In this document: in pieces, positions 34,334 to 46,100 of the stretch
Numbering within the stretch: the stretch's first letter is position 1
Layout of the letters: each line of letters begins with the position of its first letter
From: Rheum nobile
Lineage: Eukaryota > Streptophyta > Magnoliopsida > Caryophyllales > Polygonaceae
DNA length: 64,000 nt
Assembly (NCBI GenBank): GCA_027886185.1
Contig: WOAB01000127.1
Location: forward strand, 1,054,001 to 1,118,000
Direction of reading: 5' to 3'
Translations under genes and position numbers: made by a program
The notes under the pieces: model-generated
Database searches by the model: none
The model's input: the letters and a program-made list of their open reading frames with translations, nothing else
What the model was told of the DNA's origin: nothing

Positions 34334-34388
34334 GGGAGGAGGAGGAGGAGGAGGAGGAGGAGGAGGAGGGGGGGGGGGGGGGGGGGGG
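34334..34388 (+). repeat. (GGA)n followed by poly-G
   Basis: About eleven GGA triplets run into 21 consecutive G residues, ending exactly where the 779-bp repeat copy A begins (GGGCACATG). Such a tract can form G-quadruplexes, and on the minus strand reads as Pro/Leu-coding. The exact counts may be affected by sequencing error in homopolymers. Confidence 0.95.
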
Positions 34389-34631
34389 CACATGTGTTTC
34401 CTTTGACTTGTGCAAAAACATCAACTTTGGAGGAAAGAGTACCAGTACCTTTGTCAGACTTACCAACCACGTAGCCAAGTAAGAAACATAGACTCAGAAA
34501 AAGCATAAGGAAATTTTCTTTCTCTCTTTGTACCTTGGATTCAATATGCTCATCTATTTGGGCCTTTTTCTTTTTCTCCTCATCGACTCTATAATTAAGG
34601 TTCATATACTCATTTGATTCTAAGCAAGTAT

Positions 34632-35998
34632 TGATAGGTGTTATTTCATACACCTTTACTAGCAATTATTAGCATGATTTGGAGGAGTTTTGGATGAATT
34701 TTGGAGCTAAGTCTGTGATCCCTGAAGTTATGGAGAGAAGTGAAGATATCCCAGGATTTGCAGCTTAGATGGAGACATGAGGATGGAGTTGCTGGAGCAT
34801 ACTTGGAGAAGACTACCAACACTTGGTAGTAATGAAGAACAGCAGAAGAAGAGAAGATGAGCTGGAGAAGAGAGTGAGCGAGTTCACCGCCCCGCGCTAG
34901 AATCACCGCGGCCCGGCGGTGACTCCCAGAGAAGACTGAAGCCCCGCGCCAGAGGAAGCCACCGCCCCGCGGTGGAGAGCCTGACGCCCCGCGGTGGCCG
35001 TATTAAATTCCACGCGCTCAGAGACATTTATTTCCTTTTATTTCGTTCAAACTTTGTTATTTTATTAATCTGTTTCCTTTATTGTTTACATTAGTTTAAC
35101 CTAGTTTTCTTAAGACTATTTAAGCCCTCTTTCTAGGTTAAGAAAAAGGAACTTCGCTTTACATCATACGTTATTTTTCCCTTAGAGTTTCATCCCCCTT
35201 TGATGGAGCACTAATTTCCCTTTGTTCTACTAGACGTTTGAAGCAATACAGTTGATGTGTTTGTGAGATTTCTATTCCTTGTTCTTATCCTTATAAGTGT
35301 TGGTTTGATTCTCTTGGTTATATTGAATATTGATTTCTTGTTATTCTTCATAGCCTGATCAACTAGGTTGAATACTTTTTATCAATTGCTAGGATTGTAT
35401 ATAGGGGTTCCGAGTGCATATCTAGTGGCATACACGATTGTGCGTATAGGGGTTCCGAGCATACAATCGTGAGTGAGAATTATTTGCATGTTAAATAGTA
35501 AGGCGTCTTCTATTTGCATGTATCCTATATCCTTGTGTGCATTGCTATTGCTGCATTAGTGGTAAAGTATACCGACAACTGTGAGAATCGGAGGTACTTT
35601 ACCAGTGACATAGTGATAAGTCTATCGACAACTGTGAGAATCGATAGTACTTAAGATCAGGGTGGGAACAACTATAAGGATAGTAAAAGAACTTGGATTA
35701 AATAGATTTATGTGATCAAATTATATCTCTGTATTGTGGATCTCGCTCTAGTAGGACTACTTTCCCCATTATATTTTCTCAATTCAACCAAACTTGTTTG
35801 TTTTGCTTACTTTGCTTTCTCGTGATAACTAAACCCCCCTTGCTTGTTACTTGTCAATCACGACTGCATACTTCATTCGATCTTCCCTGTGGGTTCGACC
35901 CTTACTTGCTTACTATACATCTGTTTAGTAGGTCCGTTAGGATATTTACTTTGATTTGGCTATTCAGCGACATTTGCTTGTGCACTTTTAGCCCGTCA
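34632..35998 (+). mobile_element. Solo LTR, Ty3/gypsy (Tat/Athila-like)
   Basis: 1367 bp from TGATAGGTG to GCCCGTCA, flanked by AGTAT (34627-34631 and 35999-36003). The flanking gag repeat is continuous in copies B and C, which proves the insertion. The segment 'CCCTGTGGGTTCGACCC' near its end is typical of gypsy LTRs of the Tat/Athila group. It has GC-rich blocks on ACCGCCCCGCGGTGG (34890-35005) and four hairpins (35395-35655). Internal sequence was presumably lost by LTR-LTR recombination. Confidence 0.88.
35395..35655 (+). other. Four-hairpin array in the solo LTR
   Basis: Two hairpin pairs share their loops. The first pair (35396-35423 and 35433-35472) repeats AGGGGTTCCGAG between ATAT/ATAT and GTAT/ATAC stems, the latter extended by ACGATTGT/ACAATCGT. 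The second pair repeats CAACTGTGAGAA: 35561-35603 has GGTAAAGTA/TACTTTACC plus CCGA/TCGG, and 35618-35653 has CTATCGA/TCGATAG plus AAGT/ACTT. Stems differ but pairing is kept. Confidence 0.8.
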
Positions 35999-37914
35999 AG
36001 TATCATAAACTATTGAAGAAGAAGAAGATGGCACACCCTCTAACTTGTTGACGGTATCAGACCAAACCTTGTTGTTGTCATTCAAGTTAGAAATCATGTC
36101 ATTTTTTCCCTCATGTTTTTCAATAAAATGAGATACCGCAACACCAAGTTCTATAATAAGAGTTATGAGATGTTCTTTAGACTTGGTTTTGAGTTTAGCA
36201 AAAATATCATCATCACTTACCTCATCAGCAGGTAGACCATCATCAGCCATCAAGCAGGCGTTTTTGGAGTTAGGTTCGGGTTCTTCATCAGAATCGGAGT
36301 CTCCCCATGTTGCAACCATATATTTCTCTTCTCGTACGATAGGTTCACCAACTTTATTTTTCAAAGAAGTTGTTTGCAAAGTGTCCTTTATTCTTAAAAT
36401 GATAACAAACAATATCTTTAATATCTCTATTTTGTTCAGAATACTTACCTTGTCCTTTGTTGTGAGTCCATAACCACTTCATGTTTCTTGTTATAAGGCC
36501 AGTGTCTTTGTCGGTGTCATAAATGTCTCTTCGTCAGGGCACATGTGTTTCCTTTGACTTGTGCAAAAACATCAACTTTGGAGGAAAGAGTACCAGTACC
36601 TTTGTCAGACTTACCAACCACGTAGCCAAGTAAGAAACATAGACTCAGAAAAAGCATAAGGAAATTTTCTTTCTCTCTTCGTACCTTGGATTCAATATGT
36701 TCATCTATTTGGGCCTTTTCCTTTTTCTCCTCATTGACTCTATAATTAAGGTTCACATACTCATTTGATTCTAAGCAAGTATCATAAACTATTGAAGAAG
36801 AAGAAGATGGCACATGTGATACCCCGTATTTCTGTAAGGTTATTTTGGGAATTTTGGGGATTTTCCCGAACACCCATTTTGTACGTCGGATTTAATTCAG
36901 GAAGTTTGAGACATTCTGTAATATGCTCAATATCTATAATATTTTTCTAAGTGAAATAAATACAGACGACGTACTTTGGATCTTGATACTCGTTCGTGTA
37001 TGATTATTTTTATCCCGGGTTAAGACGTTATCGTCCAAAGAGCCAATTGGTCAAAGATGACTTGGCGGTGCCCGCCGCAGTTATGACGGCGACCGCCGTT
37101 CGTGGCTCGAGGCAGCCGTCCCTTCTTCGTCTAGCTGGGCACCAGGGCTAGGAACGGCGACCGCCGCCAGAGAAGTAGCGACCGCCGCAAGAGGCCCGTC
37201 AAAGCGGCGACCTCTTGTCGACAGCGGCGACCGCCGCCCTAGTTGCAGGCGTAGCCCTGTGGTCACCGGCAAGTGTCCGACGACGCCGATTTAGCCCCTC
37301 CACGTCTCCATGTAGCCATCATGGTGTTTCCTGGAGCTTGGGCTATAAATTGGAAGGTTTGGGGATCAGATGGAGTATCAAAAACAAGCTCAAATCCTCT
37401 CAAATTCTTCTCGCCAGAGTTGTGTGCCTCGCCGGAGTTTGGAAGTGATCGTCGGTGCCCCTTTTTGGTGTTGTTTCCAGCTGCTTAAGGAAGCCTTGGA
37501 GGCCCTCAGATGCCTAGAATCCAAAGCAAGGCAAAAGGAGGTCGAATCGTTCGCCAATTGGAATCTGTGTGCCAGATCTATTCCTGTGTCGAGCCCGGAA
37601 TCCCGTCGTCGTTAGGCTTTGTTCAAACTCTACGGATTAAGGCAAGTGGCGGTTCGCTCTTGCTCATCGTTCCATATTTACATTAATTATCAGTTAGTTA
37701 TCTGAGTAATTAATTTGGGATGATTATTGTGTTTGTCTGGAAATGGTTTTATAAACTGTTTTGGAGAACTGTAATAATGATATTATAATAGGTTGTATAT
37801 CTGTTAGAACAACGCAATTATATGTGATAATTACCGTGATGGTATTGTTGTGAATTTAATCTTAATGCTAGAATAGCATGTGGTTTAATAGGAAAGCTAA
37901 TCCAAGTAAGGATT

Positions 37915-39650
37915 TGTAACACCCCCAAATTTTACCTCATTTGAAAGCGTTACTGTCGATGACCCCGGACGTAAACCCCGAAGTCACCCCAGGCTTTTCC
38001 GACGTCATAACTGACTTAAAACATAGTTACAATACTAACATCATAACTTTTATTAAACCACATGGTCGCGGAATTACACGATTCCTAAAACGACCCAATT
38101 AATCAGAAATACAACAGCGAAATACTTTTAAACAAAATGACAAAATAGCACAGCGGAAATCTTTAAAATACAATGACAAAACAACTTGTCAAAACACCGT
38201 TCATCCTCATAGTCGCTCTAGCCTCCTCGGATCTGCATGTGCCGAAACGGACAGACGACACCCCCAAGACGTTACAGAAATATAAAAATACAAGAGTTAG
38301 TCTAAAGAATAGACTAAGCAAGGGTTTCACCAATAATTCACACAAATACAACACAAGCAGTTCCACATATCACAAATCACATCAAAAGCAGTTCCACATA
38401 TCACAAATCACATCACAATCTCATGTCACATGATTACAGTATATCTCTTATATTAGCGTTGATTCTAGTAGAATATACAACCTAATATAATATCAGATTT
38501 TAATTATTTCAAATTAATTCATAACCACTTGCCTGGAAAGACGAGCTCATACAAAGCTTAAGAACGGGTCCCTGAGTCCAAAACGGGGACAGAGCTGGAA
38601 TAAAAATTCCTAGGAAACGACCCATAACAAGATCCTAACTTAGATCAAATACACTTATATATGAATCTAAAAGAATACAAGAAGAAATCAAAGGAAACGA
38701 GCCAAGCCCAAAGCCAAACCACAAAACACACAACTCGGACGCAAATACCGCGATCGCGGCAAGTCGCGGCCAGTCGCGGTTCATCAACAGTGGCAAAGCT
38801 TCGACAGCTTCCATGGCGGGAAAGAATTATTACCCAATCGATTCAAGCTTCGCCTTGCATTCGAATTGATCACAAAGCACCTCTAAGCTTCACCTAACAC
38901 CTTGGCAACCTTCTCCAACCCACGAAGCCTCTCGATTCAAGCCCAAAACCGAGCTCACAGCTCGTGCATCAATGGCAAAATAGGGGAAAACAGAGGAGAA
39001 AGAGAGAAGAAGAAGAGAGAAAGAAAGGGTTCGATTTCACCCCTTTTATAGCACAAATCCGACCACCTCCAAGGGGACAAATGCGAAGGCCACTAGCGAG
39101 CCCACTTGGCCTGCCCAAAAAATCAGAGGAACAGAGCTACAGTAACCGCCTTCGAGGAAGACGACACTGCTCAGCAAAAGGTGTTACCGCGAGCGCGGCC
39201 GGTCGCGGTGAATCGCGGTTGATCGCGGTCAATCGCGGTGAGTCACGGTTTAAAGGCCGACTTTGTTAATTCTTATCCGAACTCAACTTGGGTTAATTTC
39301 CTTAATCCCGGGTTAAATATATTCGTGCCACCATCTAGCACAAACATCTCAAGCAATTACCTCGCACAATTACCGTGCACAAATATCTTATGTAAATACC
39401 GTGCACAAATACTTTACATAATTATCATGCATATATTTGTGACACTCTAGGCCAAGCTAACACAGCTACCAAGCCACCCACCCATCTTACATGATGCCGG
39501 TGCCGGTACTGGTGCCCGCTTGAGTCCACAATTATCCTACACGAATATCTTATATAAATATTTTACAACAATATCTTATATAATTATTTTGCAACAATAT
39601 TTCATACGAGTAAAGCTCAAAAATACCCTTAAAAATTACGGGGTGTTACA
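37915..39650 (-). repeat. Left LTR (3' LTR on minus strand)
   Basis: TGTAACACCCCC to GGGGTGTTACA. GC-rich blocks: CCGCGATCGCGGC near 38747, and five or more TCGCGGT units at 39190-39250. Confidence 0.92.
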
Positions 39651-40323
39651 TTACTACCCCCTTATTTTAAGTTTCGACCCCGAAACTTGCACTAAGCCAA
39701 AGAGGATTCCGCCTCACTAACAAGCTTATTATCCGAACTTAATATCCTTAATCAAAATCGGCCTTATGCCATCTCTAACTTAAATCCTTTAAGATTCCTT
39801 AATTTTTCTCCAAACATAATCACAACATCTCATTCCTACGTTCCTCGAAACGAATCACACAAGATACTACTCATATTTCCTCAAAAAGAGTGATACCACA
39901 AGTCTTATAACCTCAAAGCATAACAAGGAAACCGGGAACTCAAGTCTCACTAGAGATTCACCTTAACAGGCTCAAGAGAAGAGGCACGACTATGAACGGT
40001 GTAACTTTTTCACTTTTGAAAATTTAGAGCCTTCGCAAATATTTCAAACAAGTGAAAATATTTCAACGAATGAAAATATTTCAAACCGGACCTGTAACAT
40101 CACCAGGCCAAGCTACCCCAGCCACCAAGCCACTCAGCCACCTTACATGGTGCCGGTGCCGGTACTGGTGCCGCCCGTGAGTTCACAAGAGCCGTTTGAA
40201 AACACTTTCAAACAAAACGAGTAAATGGTCCATTAAATCCCAAAACCCGTTTTAAAAACTTTCGGCTCTGATACCATTTCTGTAACAGAGCCTACGAAAA
40301 CTTTTTAGCTCTGATACCATTTC
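39651..40323 (-). other. Internal region, non-coding, doubled PBS
   Basis: On the minus strand: PBS (rc of 40308-40319), a 44-base spacer repeating the LTR/PBS junction 'TGTTACAGAAATGG', a second PBS (rc of 40264-40276), a gypsy-like leader, and a polypurine tract AAGGGGGTAGTAA next to the left LTR. Near the PPT, TTGGCTTAGTGCAAGTTTCG matches the same place in the gag-only gypsy element (46054-46076) almost exactly. Confidence 0.87.
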
Positions 40324-42067
40324 TGTAACACCCCCAAATTTTACCCCATTTGAAAGCGTTACTGCCCATGACCCTGGACGTAAACCCCGAAGTCACCCCA
40401 GGCTTTTCCGACGTCATAACTGACTTAAAACATAGTTACAATACTAAAATCATAACTTTTATTAAACCACATGGTCGCGGAATTACACGATTCCTAAAAC
40501 GACCCAATTAATCAGAAATACAACAGCGAAATACTTTTAAACAAAATGACAAAATAGCACAGCGGAAATCTTTAAAATACAACGACAAAACAACTTGTCA
40601 AAACACCGTTCATCCTCATAGTCGCTCTAGCCTCGTCGGATCTGCATGTGCCGAAACGGACGGACGACACCCCCAAGACGTTACAGAAATATAAAAATAC
40701 AAGAGTTAGTCTAATGAATAGACTAAGCAAGGGTTTCACCAATAATTCACACAAATGCAACACAAGCAGTTCCACATATCACAAATCACATCAAAAGCAG
40801 TTCCACATATCACAAATCACATCACAATCTCAAGTCACATGATTACAGTATATCTCTTATATTAGCGTTGATTCTAGTAGAATATACAACCTAATATAAT
40901 ATCAGATTTTAATTATTTCAAATTAATTCATAACCACTTGCCTGGAAAGACGAGCTCATACAAAGCTTAAGAACGGGTCCCTGAGTCCAAAACGGGGACA
41001 TATCTGGAATAAAAATTCCTAGGAAACGACCCATAACAAGATCCTAACTTAGATCAAATACACTTATATATGAATCTAAAAGAATACAAGAAGAAATCAA
41101 AGGAAACGAGCCAAGCCCAAAGCCAAACCACAAAACACACAACTCGGACGCAAATACCGCGATCACGGCAAGTCGCGGCCAGTCGCGGTTCATCAACAGT
41201 GGCAAAGCTTCGACAACTTCCATGGCGGGAAAGAATTATTACCCAATCGATTCAAGCTTCGCCTTGCATTCGAATTGATCACAAAGCACCTCTAAGCTTC
41301 ACCTAACACCTTGGCAACCTTCTCCAACCCACGAAGCCTCTCGATTCAAGCCCAAAACCGAGCTCACAGCTCGTGCATCAATGGCGAAACAGGGGAAAAC
41401 AGAGGAGAAAGAGAGAAGAAGAAGAGAGAAAGAAAGGGTTCGGTTTCACCCCTTTTATAGCACAAATCCGACCACCTCTAAGGGGACAAGGGGACAAAGG
41501 CGAAGGCCACTAGCGAGCCCACTTGGCCTGCCCAGAAAATCAGAGGAGCAGAGCTACAGTAACCGCCTTCGAGGAAGACGACACTGCTCAGCAAAAGGTG
41601 TTACCGCGAGCGCGGCCGGTCGCGGTGAATCGCGGTTGATCGCGGTCAATCGCGGTGAGTCGCGGTTTAAAGGCCGACTTTGTTAATTCTTATCCGAACT
41701 CAACTTGGGTTAATTTCCTTAATCCCGGGTTAAATATATTCGTGCCACCATCTAGCACAAACATCTCAAGCAATTACCTCGCATAATTACCGTGCACAAA
41801 TATCTTATATAAATACCGTGCACAAATACTTTACATAATTATCCTGCATATATTTGTGACACTCTAGGCCAAGCTAACACAGCTACCAAGCCACCCACCC
41901 ATCTTACATGATGCCGGTGCCGGTACTGGTGCCCGCCTGAGTCCACAATTATCCTACACGAATATCTTATATAAATATTTTACAACAATATCTTATATAA
42001 TTATTTTGCAACAATATTTCATACGAGTAAAACTCAAAAATACCCTTAAAAATTATGGGGTGTTACA
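40324..42067 (-). repeat. Right LTR (5' LTR on minus strand)
   Basis: Same ends as the left LTR, with a small number of substitutions and an 8-bp length difference, mostly from an indel near 41490. Confidence 0.92.
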
Positions 42068-42296
42068 GGATTAGCCGTTTCTATTATTTCTATGTTTAAG
42101 TCATTTGCCTGGATGGCTTTAATGTGAATAATTGCTGTGTTAGACTGTTTAGTTAGCACTAGTGTTCGTAGGAACGCTAATCCAAGTAATGATTAGTCGT
42201 TTCTTTATAACGTAATATTCCTCGGAATAATTCTGAATAATAATTTAAGGGTCATGACCTATGCTTCCTATCCACCTTTAAGGATCTGAAGTGTTT

Positions 42297-42454
42297 AAGC
42301 GCCTTGCTAGCGCAATTGGGTGAACATAATTGTCACCCTGTGTATTAAGCACCTAGCTAGTGCAATTGGGGTGGACGTAACTGTCACCCTGTAAATTAAA
42401 GTGTAAGCACTGTGGCAGTGTAATCTGGGTGAACGTAAGGTCACCCTGTGTAAT
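42297..42454 (+). other. Three tandem hairpin repeats in gypsy LTR
   Basis: Three units of about 50 bases, each with two hairpins. First stems: GCGC/GCGC, GCAC/GTGC and CACTG/CAGTG, so the sequence changes but pairing holds. Second stems: GGGTG/CACCC in all three units, with different loops. The 3' LTR holds the same array at 47423-47580, where the third stem is CATTG/CAGTG, a U-G wobble. Confidence 0.82.
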
Positions 42455-43493
42455 AATAACTTCTGTTGTTCTCAGAATAATATTAAGCCTCGTGTGTGTG
42501 TGTGTTTGTGTGTTGTTTTAGTTTGGGTCGACATAATGGTCACCATGAGATTTAAAGAGTTGTAGCCGCTCTTAATAATATTAATGTATTTTAGTGACGT
42601 GTGTTTTATAATTAAATAAGATAAAGTGCCCGAGTACACAAGATTAATATACCTTTGGCGAGTAGTGCAGCTAACTAAATAGTGCAGCTAGGAAAGCTCG
42701 TCTCGACTTTTGATCAGAGTACGTTCTCTTTCCAATCTGGATTCACTGTACGCGGTGAGGTTGGTCGTGAACCGAAACATCTAGTCAGTTTTTAAATCTT
42801 GTGTGTGATCCTTTAAACGTTCTAGATTTGTCATATTTCCTTAAGACTCAATTCCTTTGGAGTCTTCTTTCGAGTCAATTTCTGTGAAGATTAAGTCTTC
42901 CAGAATCTTCTCTTGTGCATACCTCTTGTTGTTATTTAGTAGAAGTATGAAGGTTGATTATCGTTATCGGTTATTATTCGAGAAACGATGAGTCTAACCT
43001 AATACAACTACTTCGAACCTTCTGCTTTGTACCCTTGCATAGTCTTTCATTAGACTAACCCACGAACATTGTTCTCCGCATGTGGGCTGGTGTCATCCGT
43101 TCGATTCGGCACATCAGATAGAGTGTAGATGAGAAGACTAGAAGGACTATGGAGTCGACGGTGGTTTTTCGATGTTTTAATAATTATCTTTTAATCAGGT
43201 TGAGATCTTTTGGGCAATGTATTTTATAAAGACTTCCGCTGTAACTTATTTACTCTGTTATTTGTTTATCAAGACTTCCGCTGTATTTGTTTAAACTCTG
43301 TGTTTGTCCTATTTGGGATTGGGATGTAATCCCGGGACTCATGTTTTATATGAATAAGGTTATCATTTTGTATCATTGTATTTCATGATTTGTATTTAAA
43401 TGGTAAAGCCTTGGGTGATCTCGGTAAGGAACACTAAGGTCACTGGCGGTAATACCTTTCCAAATGGGTTAAGATTTGGGGGTGTTACAGTTG

Positions 43494-43506
43494 TGGTATC
43501 AGAGCC
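43494..43506 (+). other. Primer-binding site, initiator tRNA-Met
   Basis: TGGTATCAGAGCC lies four bases after the LTR end at 43489. It is the same primer used by the copia elements and the non-autonomous family. Confidence 0.93.
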
Positions 43507-43944
43507 AAAGTTTTTAAAACGGGTTGGATATTTGAAAACCATTTACTCGTTTTAATTGAAAAGTGTTTTCAAAGGACACTGAATTTTCAAAGTGAAAAAG
43601 AATTTGAAAACACCGTTCATAGTCCTGTCTTCTATACAGTCTGATATAGTAAGCTTGCTTCTATATCTAGAAAGACTAATTCCTTCTCCGTTGCCCTGTA
43701 AGATATGAGTGCATTCCGTTCTCTTTAGAGGAACCCGGGAGAAGCCAAGGTGGTTTCACCATACCCAATAAGGCTTGAATTCCCAGTTCCCTCGCTTTGA
43801 GTTAAGGTTGTAGAACCTAGTAACTCGGTTTGAGTTCATCAATAGAAATTACCAAGTTGATCTATTCTAAGTTGATTTTATTACAATAAGTATATCAGAA
43901 TGATATTAATGTGATAAAATCCTTGGAATTTGATCGGTAAACAG

Positions 43945-45264
43945 ATGGTGAACACAAGGAACGTTATCCGTACTGGTGCTGGGCCAAGTAATGACCCCAG
44001 ACCAAATGCGAGGAATGTTGCAGACCCAACAGGAGAGCGTGAGTCTGTCTTCAACAATAATCCAAGAGGCAATGACCAAGATCAGCCCAATGCACCGATA
44101 ATGTTTGATGCTGCAGCAGTTGAGGCAATTCGAGGAATTGTCATGCAAGCAATCACATATGTTATGCGACCAGTCGTACCACAAGCACAAGGTGGTCCAG
44201 TTCCTCAGGCTATTCCTGAAGTTGAGGAGTCAGCAGAGCAAGTACCTCAGATCAATGTTGTCAGGAACAAAGGAACTTACGGTCAAGCATTAAAAGCCAT
44301 GAGTTCAATGAGGCCTGATAGCTACGACAGTACTGGAGAACCAGTTAGGGTGACATATTGGTTCTCGCATATGGAACGGTTGCTCCGGAACATTAATTGC
44401 ACTGAGGCTGAGAAAGTGCACATCGCCTCCCTTCAACTCAAGGATGTGGCTAGCGAATGGTGGGAGAGCACCAGTCTGGCAGATCATCCCGAGCTGAATT
44501 GGAGCATGTTTAAAACAAAGATGACTGATCGTTTCTTTTCCCGTGCTATGAGGGATGAGAAGCATAAGGAATTTCTGTACCCAAAGACTGATGGGTTAAA
44601 GGTGACTGAGCTCGCAGCTAAGTTCAATCACTTATTGCAATACGCTGGACCTGAGGTGTCAAGCGAAGAACAAAATATCTGGTACTTCCATGGATGGATG
44701 AATCCAGAAATCAAGCCTCTAATGTTGCATCACGGATGTTCTACGTTAGAACAATATGTGGATGCAGCCTACAAGACAGAAGTCACACTGGAAGAGTCTG
44801 CCCATAAGCGGGAGAAGCAAGTTAAGGGAAAGGGTGGGCAACATGATCACCAGGTTGGTTCATTCAAACGACCGGCATCGCCTACCAAGTTTGAGAAGTC
44901 TGGTCGTGCTAAGACCGAGACAACTCAGTCTGACTCTGCCAAAGGCTCAGGTTGGAGCAGCGGAGTAATTCAGTGCCACAACTGTGGTGAAGATGGACAT
45001 AAAAATTTTAATTGCCAAAAGGACAAGAGAGTATGTCATAATTGTGGGAGAGAAGGCCACATAAAAGCATACTGCATACTGAAGGGTCAGGGACCAATGC
45101 AGTCTTATCAGGCATCAAATGTTAGCAGTGGACAAAACCCAAGGCCAGAGGCATCTGCTCCTGAGCAGTCTATGGCTCGTAATAAAGGCAAAGCGCCTAT
45201 GGGGTCTTCAGGCCAAGGGCAAAGACTCTTTGTAATGAGCCAAGCCGATGAAGAAGAACCCTGA
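43945..45264 (+). CDS. Gypsy gag polyprotein (intact)
   Basis: A 439-residue uninterrupted frame. The ATG at 43945 (MVNTRN) is the first methionine of the open frame. Order: a disordered N-terminal region with Pro/Gln/Asn, a retrotransposon gag (capsid) domain at about residues 110-270 with 'HMERLLRNINCTEAEKVHIA' and 'FKTKMTDRFFSRAMRDEKH', a Lys-rich linker, then two CCHC knuckles near residues 345 and 364 ('CHNCGEDGHKNFNC' and 'CHNCGREGHIKAYC') that would bind RNA, and a short disordered tail. It ends in a normal TGA. No protease motif follows within the element. The intact frame in a pol-less element suggests that gag has been kept by selection, or that the insertion is young. Confidence 0.93.
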   Translation: MVNTRNVIRTGAGPSNDPRPNARNVADPTGERESVFNNNPRGNDQDQPNAPIMFDAAAVEAIRGIVMQAITYVMRPVVPQAQGGPVPQAIPEVEESAEQVPQINVVRNKGTYGQALKAMSSMRPDSYDSTGEPVRVTYWFSHMERLLRNINCTEAEKVHIASLQLKDVASEWWESTSLADHPELNWSMFKTKMTDRFFSRAMRDEKHKEFLYPKTDGLKVTELAAKFNHLLQYAGPEVSSEEQNIWYFHGWMNPEIKPLMLHHGCSTLEQYVDAAYKTEVTLEESAHKREKQVKGKGGQHDHQVGSFKRPASPTKFEKSGRAKTETTQSDSAKGSGWSSGVIQCHNCGEDGHKNFNCQKDKRVCHNCGREGHIKAYCILKGQGPMQSYQASNVSSGQNPRPEASAPEQSMARNKGKAPMGSSGQGQRLFVMSQADEEEP

Positions 45265-46100
45265 TCCATTAAGTTGTATTTATGTTAAGTCTTTCTTTAA
45301 GATTAAGGAGTAGCGACGTGTGTCGATAATCTCCGTGGTATTGTGATCTGGTTGTTCAACTTTTGTCAGTAATGTAAGGTTTGAATGATAATGAAGTGTT
45401 TCCTCATTTTGGAAATTTTAGAATGCGTTGTCGTTATGAATTAGTTGTTTATACGAAACCTCGTAAGTGTCGAGACCAGCTTATGCCAAGTAAGGATAAA
45501 TACTGTCGGACTTATGGTGGTGGAGTATTATGGGCAACTTAGATGTTCGTCCCCTATATGATTAATCACAGGGTCGACTCTACTGTTTAAATCTAAATCC
45601 ATTCCTAAGATTCTTCTTCATACATAGAGTATGTCATCTATAAGGCTGGGTGCAACTCTTTGAGGAAGATTAAGTTGTAAGAGTTGTTGTGTTAAGAAGA
45701 AAGGTTTCAGTTGAAGACCGGGATATGTTAATGATCTAGATGTATTAAAGATTCAGTAAAGAGAATTGTCTATATACATCTAAGGAATAAAGTGGTAAGC
45801 GGTATCCCATACGCTGAGTTCTTCCAAGCTTTCTTAAGATATAAAGGATGAACTTGTGGAGTTATGTTCGGAGAGACTAAGAGCTATCTCTCATAAGTGA
45901 GTTGTGTTATAAGCATCGAGACGAGCGAATCATTTTCAGAATGATATCCTAAGGAATTAAGAGTAATATCTCTTGTGATCCATTTCAAGGATGAAGTGAA
46001 TAAGGATATTGGATACAGGTGGTAAGATTGGTGTTGAGGCAGGACCCTCATTGGCTTAATGCAAGTTTCGAGGTCGAAACTTCTTTTAAGGGGGAGGTGA
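45265..46100 (+). other. Non-coding stretch and polypurine tract of the gypsy element
   Basis: No pol remnants visible. It ends with TTTTAAGGGGGAGGTGA before the 3' LTR, the plus-strand primer. The 60 bases before it match the same place in the non-autonomous elements. Confidence 0.85.

Larger units (their letters stand above)
34389..36539 (-). repeat. 779-bp gag repeat, copy A (interrupted)
   Basis: After removing the solo LTR at 34632-35998 and one AGTAT copy, copy A is 779 bp, equal to copy B. On the minus strand it encodes gag C-terminal sequence: a decayed knuckle 'CYHFKNKGHFANN', then 'WGDSDSDEEPEPNSKNACLM' and a Lys/Glu-rich helix. Two knuckle cysteines are replaced by Phe in all copies, so those changes predate the triplication. 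Confidence 0.9.
37915..42067 (-). mobile_element. Complete non-autonomous LTR element, second copy of the family
   Basis: LTRs 37915-39650 (1736 bp) and 40324-42067 (1744 bp) flank a 673-bp internal region. The target duplication is GGATT (37910-37914 and 42068-42072). Outside the GC-rich blocks it matches the triple-LTR element at 2424-8797; there CCGCGGGTGCGGTGG is replaced by TCGCGG-based repeats, so this is a different subfamily. Terminal bases, doubled PBS and polypurine tract are conserved. There is no retroelement protein. Confidence 0.93.
36815..43489 (+). repeat. 5' LTR of the gag-only gypsy element (with nested insertion)
   Basis: Matches 46101-48624 on both sides of the nested element at 37915-42067. 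It carries GC-rich blocks of GCGACCGCCGC type (37060-37240), a CTATAAATTGG TATA-like site near 37343, a hairpin repeat array (42297-42454) and doubled CTTCCGCTGTA motifs near the end. Confidence 0.92.

Noticed and set aside
34306..34665. Minus-strand frame with poly-Pro/poly-Leu run as an extensin-like protein
   Set aside because: The run is the G-tract microsatellite and the rest is copia gag joined to solo LTR sequence.
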